64,000 nt of DNA from Opacimonas immobilis (GTDB lineage: Bacteria; Pseudomonadota; Gammaproteobacteria; Enterobacterales; Alteromonadaceae), in the NCBI RefSeq assembly GCF_048282545.1, contig NZ_CP182485.1, positions 868,001 through 932,000 on the forward strand. The letters are read 5' to 3'. The notes beneath the pieces were generated by a model. The model did not search any database. It saw only the letters and a list, made by a program, of their open reading frames with translations, and was not told where the DNA came from. Shown piece after piece: positions 59,454 to 64,000 of the stretch (position 1 is the stretch's first letter; each line of letters opens with the position of its first letter). The translations under genes were made by a program, and so were the position numbers.

Positions 59454-59482
59454 TTGACTTTATTCTCATTCACCTTCATAAT
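59454..59482 (+). promoter_or_regulatory. Sigma-70-type promoter for rpsL-rpsG-fusA-tuf
   Basis: TTGACT (59454-59459), a 17-bp spacer and CATAAT (59477-59482), followed two bases later by CGCGTCC. It gives a leader of about 135 bp before rpsL. Confidence 0.75.
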
Positions 59483-59621
59483 TTCGCGTCCTTAAATTAG
59501 GCGATGTTCTCGCTAAACCTTAAGAAAGACAGAGTTTTTGCTGGAATACGAGCATATTTCACAAAAACGACACGTTGGTAATGTATAAACATTGCCGTAT
59601 TTTTATTTACTCAGGAGCTAG

Positions 59622-59999
<378 letters not shown>

Positions 60000-60075
60000 C
60001 GGTTCTCCGTTAGTAAGGCCAAACATTAATATTTAATGAGTTTTGGGAAATCCCTGAATTCTACGGAGAATTAAG

Positions 60076-60546
60076 ATGCCAAGAAGAAGAGTCGTAGGAC
60101 AACGCAAAATCCTACCTGATCCTAAGTTCAAATCAGAACTACTTGCAAAATTCATGAACGTCGTCATGTTAGACGGCAAAAAATCAACAGCTGAGAAAAT
60201 CGTTTACGGTGCGCTTGATATTGTTGCTGAAAAAACTGGCAAAGCACACTTAGATGTATTTGAAGATGCACTAGAGAACATCCGTCCAACGGTCGAGGTT
60301 AAATCTCGTCGTGTAGGTGGTTCTACGTACCAAGTACCTGTAGAAGTTCGCCCAGTACGTCGTAATGCACTAGGTATGCGTTGGTTAGTAGAAGCGTCTC
60401 GTAAACGCGGTGAGAAATCAATGGCTCAGCGCTTAGCGGCAGAAATGCTCGATGCCTCTGAGAACAAAGGTTCTGCGGTTAAGAAACGTGAAGACGTACA
60501 CCGCATGGCTGAAGCGAACAAAGCGTTCGCACATTACCGCTGGTAA
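60076..60546 (+). CDS. rpsG: 30S ribosomal protein S7
   Basis: 156 aa, standard length. [17 protein letters not shown] and [19 protein letters not shown] are the family signatures. It nucleates the 30S head and in E. coli represses the str operon from the rpsL-rpsG gap. The 76-bp gap here contains complementary runs such as GGTTCTCCGT and ACGGAGAA, consistent with a related structure. Confidence 0.98.
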   Translation: MPRRRVVGQRKILPDPKFKSELLAKFMNVVMLDGKKSTAEKIVYGALDIVAEKTGKAHLDVFEDALENIRPTVEVKSRRVGGSTYQVPVEVRPVRRNALGMRWLVEASRKRGEKSMAQRLAAEMLDASENKGSAVKKREDVHRMAEANKAFAHYRW

Positions 60547-60582
60547 GCTGGTAATAACCAACCTAGGGAATAAGAGGACTAT

Positions 60583-62685
60583 ATGGCTCGTCAGACTCCG
60601 ATCGAACGCTATCGTAATATTGGGATTTGTGCGCACGTTGATGCGGGCAAAACCACCACGACTGAGCGTGTTTTGTTCTACACTGGTCTATCTCATAAAA
60701 TTGGTGAAGTGCACGATGGTGCCGCTACTATGGATTGGATGGAACAGGAACAAGAGCGGGGCATTACCATTACCTCTGCTGCAACGACTTGCTTTTGGGC
60801 AGGTATGGAGCAGCAGTTCCCACAACACCGCATCAACATTATTGATACGCCAGGGCACGTTGACTTCACCATTGAAGTAGAACGTTCACTGCGCGTATTA
60901 GATGGTGCGGTTGTCGTATTCTGTGGTTCTTCAGGTGTTGAACCACAATCTGAAACGGTATGGCGTCAAGCTGACAAATACGAAGTGCCACGCATGGTAT
61001 TTGTCAACAAGATGGACCGAGCCGGAGCAGACTTTATGCGTGTTGTCGGTCAAATCCGCAAACGCTTAGGCGCGCAATGTGTGCCAATTCAATTGAACAT
61101 GGGCGCAGAAGAAAACTTCGTCGGTGTCATTGATTTGATCAAAATGAAAGCCATCAACTGGAATCCAGATGATCAGGGTATGACCTTTACCTATGATGAG
61201 ATCCCAGAAGAATATCAGCTTGAAGCAGAAGAACTTCGCACTGAATTAGTGGAAGCTGCGGCGGAAGCCAATGAAGAGTTGATGGACAAATATCTAGAGG
61301 GTGAAGAACTCTCTGAAAGTGAAATCAAAGCGGCGTTAAGACAAAGAACAATTAATAATGAAATCGTCTTAGCTACGTGTGGTTCTGCATTCAAAAACAA
61401 AGGCGTGCAAGCCGTGCTTGATGCCGTCGTCGAATATTTACCTTCACCTACCGAAGTCAAAGCGATTACCGGTATATTGGACGACAAAGACGAAACTGAA
61501 GCGTCTCGCGAATCAGACGACAAAGCGCCTTTCTCTGCGTTGGCGTTCAAAATTGCAACCGATCCGTATGTCGGTACCCTAACCTTTTTCCGCGTATATT
61601 CTGGTGTCGTCAACACTGGTGATACCGTGTATAACCCAGTAAAAGGTAAGCGCGAACGTTTTGGCCGCATTGTACAAATGCATGCAAACGATCGCGAGGA
61701 GCTTAAAGAAGTCCGCGCGGGGGACATCGCAGCAGCGATTGGTCTTAAAGACGTGACCACGGGTGATACCTTATGTGACCCAAGCAATATCATTACGCTT
61801 GAGCGTATGGAATTCCCTGATCCGGTTATTTCGATTGCAGTAGAACCTCGTTCAAAACCCGACCAAGAAAAGATGGGTATTGCGCTATCGAAATTGGCGG
61901 CAGAAGATCCGTCGTTCCGCGTGCACACTGATGAAGAATCTGGCCAAACCATCATATCTGGTATGGGTGAATTGCATTTAGACATCATTGTTGACCGCAT
62001 GAAGCGCGAGTTCAGTGTCGAATGTAATGTTGGTAAGCCGCAAGTTGCTTACCGTGAAACCATTCGTTCAACGGTTGAAGTCGAAGGTAAATTTGTACGT
62101 CAATCTGGCGGTAAAGGTCAATTCGGTCATGTGTGGTTGCGTTTAGAGCCACAAGAAGAAGGTGCAGGCTATGAATTCGTTAATGAAATCGTTGGCGGTG
62201 TTGTACCAAAAGAATACATTCCAGCGGTAGATAAAGGTTGCCAAGAACAGATGCAATCGGGCGTATTAGCTGGTTATCCCATGTTAGACGTAAAAGTCAC
62301 ATTGTATGATGGTTCATATCACGATGTTGACAGTTCTGAGATGGCGTTTAAAATTGCAGGCTCTATGGGCTTCAAAAAAGGTGCACTTGATGCATCTCCA
62401 GTGCTCCTAGAACCAGTAATGAAAGTCGAAGTAACCACTCCGGAAGAGTGGATGGGCGATGTGGTGGGTGACCTCAACCGTCGTCGCGGCTTGATTGAAG
62501 GAATGGAAGATGGTGTTGCGGGGATTAAGATTGTCCGTGCTAAAGTGCCTCTTTCTGAAATGTTTGGGTATGCCACTGATTTGCGTTCAGCCACGCAAGG
62601 ACGTGCATCCTATTCGATGGAATTCTTTAATTATTCTGAGGCGGCATCGAATGTTGCTCAGGCGATTATCGAATCTCGTCAATAA
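60583..62685 (+). CDS. fusA: Elongation factor G
   Basis: 700 aa. G1 [16 protein letters not shown]2-region [13 protein letters not shown]3 DTPGHVDF and G4 NKMDRAGAD are intact, with domains II-V complete through [20 protein letters not shown]. It drives translocation and ribosome recycling. It has AGAGGA before the start. Confidence 0.98.
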   Translation: MARQTPIERYRNIGICAHVDAGKTTTTERVLFYTGLSHKIGEVHDGAATMDWMEQEQERGITITSAATTCFWAGMEQQFPQHRINIIDTPGHVDFTIEVERSLRVLDGAVVVFCGSSGVEPQSETVWRQADKYEVPRMVFVNKMDRAGADFMRVVGQIRKRLGAQCVPIQLNMGAEENFVGVIDLIKMKAINWNPDDQGMTFTYDEIPEEYQLEAEELRTELVEAAAEANEELMDKYLEGEELSESEIKAALRQRTINNEIVLATCGSAFKNKGVQAVLDAVVEYLPSPTEVKAITGILDDKDETEASRESDDKAPFSALAFKIATDPYVGTLTFFRVYSGVVNTGDTVYNPVKGKRERFGRIVQMHANDREELKEVRAGDIAAAIGLKDVTTGDTLCDPSNIITLERMEFPDPVISIAVEPRSKPDQEKMGIALSKLAAEDPSFRVHTDEESGQTIISGMGELHLDIIVDRMKREFSVECNVGKPQVAYRETIRSTVEVEGKFVRQSGGKGQFGHVWLRLEPQEEGAGYEFVNEIVGGVVPKEYIPAVDKGCQEQMQSGVLAGYPMLDVKVTLYDGSYHDVDSSEMAFKIAGSMGFKKGALDASPVLLEPVMKVEVTTPEEWMGDVVGDLNRRRGLIEGMEDGVAGIKIVRAKVPLSEMFGYATDLRSATQGRASYSMEFFNYSEAASNVAQAIIESRQ

Positions 62686-62751
62686 TTTTTATTAGCAGGT
62701 TTGGTCCGGTCTTGTGTGGTCGGGCTTTTCAAAAAATTAGGAAACTTAGCA

Positions 62752-63936
62752 ATGGCAAAAGAAAAGTTTGAACGTACGAAACCGCACGTTAACGTAGGTA
62801 CAATCGGCCACGTTGACCACGGTAAAACGACATTAACCGCAGCGATCACTACTGTACTAGCAAAGACTTACGGTGGTTCAGCGCAAGCATTCGATCAAAT
62901 CGACAACGCTCCAGAAGAGCGTGAGCGTGGTATCACGATCGCAACTTCACACGTAGAATATGACACACCAACACGCCACTACGCGCACGTAGACTGCCCA
63001 GGACACGCTGACTATGTTAAAAACATGATCACTGGTGCTGCACAGATGGACGGTGCGATTTTGGTGGTTGCGGCGACTGATGGCCCAATGCCACAGACTC
63101 GTGAGCACATCCTATTAGGTCGTCAGGTTGGCGTACCTTACATCATCGTATTCATGAACAAGTGTGACATGGTTGACGATGAAGAATTATTAGAATTAGT
63201 CGAGATGGAAGTTCGTGAACTTCTTTCTGAATATGAATTCCCAGGTGACGACTTACCAGTTATCCAAGGTTCTGCATTAAAAGCGCTTGAAGGCGAAGCA
63301 GAATGGGAAGCGAAAATCATCGAACTAGGCGAAGCCTTAGATTCATACATCCCAGAGCCAGAGCGTGACATCGATAAGCCGTTCATCTTGCCAATCGAAG
63401 ATGTATTCTCAATCTCTGGTCGTGGTACTGTTGTAACCGGTCGTGTTGAGCAAGGTATCATCAAAGTTGGTGAAGAAGTCGAAATCGTTGGTATCAAAGA
63501 GACTACGACTACTACTTGTACTGGTGTAGAGATGTTCCGTAAGCTGCTTGACGAAGGTCGTGCAGGTGAGAACGTTGGTGTTCTATTACGTGGTACTAAG
63601 CGTGATGAAGTTGAACGTGGTCAAGTATTGGCGAAGCCTGGTTCAATCAACCCACACACTAAGTTTGAAGCAGAAGTATACGTACTAAGCAAAGACGAAG
63701 GTGGCCGTCATACGCCATTCTTCAAAGGCTATCGTCCACAGTTCTACTTCCGTACGACTGACGTAACAGGTGCGGTAGAGCTACCTGAAGGCGTAGAGAT
63801 GGTTATGCCAGGCGACAACTTGAAGTTTGTTGTTGAGCTTATTGCACCTATCGCGATGGACGAAGGTTTACGCTTCGCAATCCGTGAAGGTGGCCGTACA
63901 GTAGGTGCGGGCGTTGTTGCCAAGATTATTGACTAA
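62752..63936 (+). CDS. tuf: Elongation factor Tu
   Basis: 394 aa from ATG 62752; the open frame extends back to 62701 through non-family sequence. G1 [20 protein letters not shown] and NKCDMVDD are present, as are domains 2 and 3 to the end. It delivers aminoacyl-tRNA. A second tuf copy is common in gammaproteobacteria and cannot be judged from this window. Confidence 0.98.
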   Translation: MAKEKFERTKPHVNVGTIGHVDHGKTTLTAAITTVLAKTYGGSAQAFDQIDNAPEERERGITIATSHVEYDTPTRHYAHVDCPGHADYVKNMITGAAQMDGAILVVAATDGPMPQTREHILLGRQVGVPYIIVFMNKCDMVDDEELLELVEMEVRELLSEYEFPGDDLPVIQGSALKALEGEAEWEAKIIELGEALDSYIPEPERDIDKPFILPIEDVFSISGRGTVVTGRVEQGIIKVGEEVEIVGIKETTTTTCTGVEMFRKLLDEGRAGENVGVLLRGTKRDEVERGQVLAKPGSINPHTKFEAEVYVLSKDEGGRHTPFFKGYRPQFYFRTTDVTGAVELPEGVEMVMPGDNLKFVVELIAPIAMDEGLRFAIREGGRTVGAGVVAKIID

Positions 63937-63952
63937 TACATGTTAGTTATTG

Positions 63953-63979
63953 AAAAAGCTCGCTTCGGCGAGCTTTTTT
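63953..63979 (+). terminator. Rho-independent terminator after tuf
   Basis: AAAAAGCTCGC pairs with GCGAGCTTTTT around a TTCG tetraloop with a T tract. It ends the str operon. Confidence 0.95.
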
Positions 63980-64000
63980 GTATCTGGTGGTTGGAGTACC

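Noticed and set aside
60452..60880. 142-codon plus-strand ORF spanning the end of rpsG and start of fusA
   Set aside because: It is in a different frame from two certain genes, and its composition is not protein-like.
61215..62000. 261-codon minus-strand ORF inside fusA
   Set aside because: It is an antisense shadow of a highly expressed gene with biased codons; its Ser/Arg-rich composition is typical of such shadows.

Overview
The window is chromosomal DNA from a gammaproteobacterium, most likely a marine member of the Alteromonadales. The reasons are the gene order queG<>nnr-tsaE-amiB-mutL-miaA-hfq-hflX-hflK-hflC, the run tRNA-Trp-secE-nusG-rplKA-rplJL-rpoBC-rpsL-rpsG-fusA-tuf, and a NhaD-type sodium antiporter. 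No species can be named from the sequence. Almost all of it is ordinary, densely packed chromosome. I saw no insertion sequence, prophage or CRISPR array.

Layout. 1-3.5 kb: zur (cut by the window edge), nudC, hemE, queG. 3.5-13.3 kb: the nnr-to-hflC cluster (metabolite repair, tRNA modification, cell-wall amidase, mismatch repair, Hfq, HflX, HflKC), closed by a strong terminator. 13.4-20.2 kb: an AbgT-type transporter, hemH, small membrane proteins, a TauE-type permease, a UbiG-type methyltransferase, a glutathione transferase and a PhnZ-like HD protein. 20.2-31.4 kb: the four-gene 'ligase-associated' DNA repair set (ATP-dependent ligase, MBL-fold exonuclease, Lhr-type helicase, PdeM phosphoesterase). 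It is split by a sugar symporter/GH13 glucosidase pair, a RelE/ParD-like toxin-antitoxin module and a cystine transporter gene. 31.5-35 kb: folM-aguA-aguB, divergent from folE across an intergenic region with two dyads. 35-45.4 kb: lipocalin, DinB-like protein, an OlsF-like fused acyltransferase, pyrC, dbpA, a MAPEG protein, nhaD behind a structured leader, an RraA-family protein and an ABC exporter. 45.4-64 kb: the transcription/translation super-cluster.

The most notable locus lies between rpoC and rpsL (about 57.67-59.42 kb). A two-gene, A+T-rich cassette is bounded on both sides by near-identical 37-bp copies of the rpoC terminator region. The first gene carries four tandem CCTTG pentamers inside its signal-peptide coding region. 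With four units, the ATG that has a good ribosome-binding site reads into a stop. With two or five units it would give a clean signal peptide joined to the rest of the protein. This is the arrangement of a slipped-strand phase-variable surface or secreted protein, here in the OFF state. The second gene overlaps the first by ATGA and encodes a membrane protein with ankyrin-like repeats.

Regulatory signals visible directly include three strong sigma-70-type promoters (tRNA-Trp, rplK, rpsL) sharing the discriminator CGCGTCC, an rplJ leader resembling the E. coli L10 autoregulatory site, a perfect 24-bp palindrome between folM and folE, and a 22-bp inverted repeat before the sugar symporter gene.
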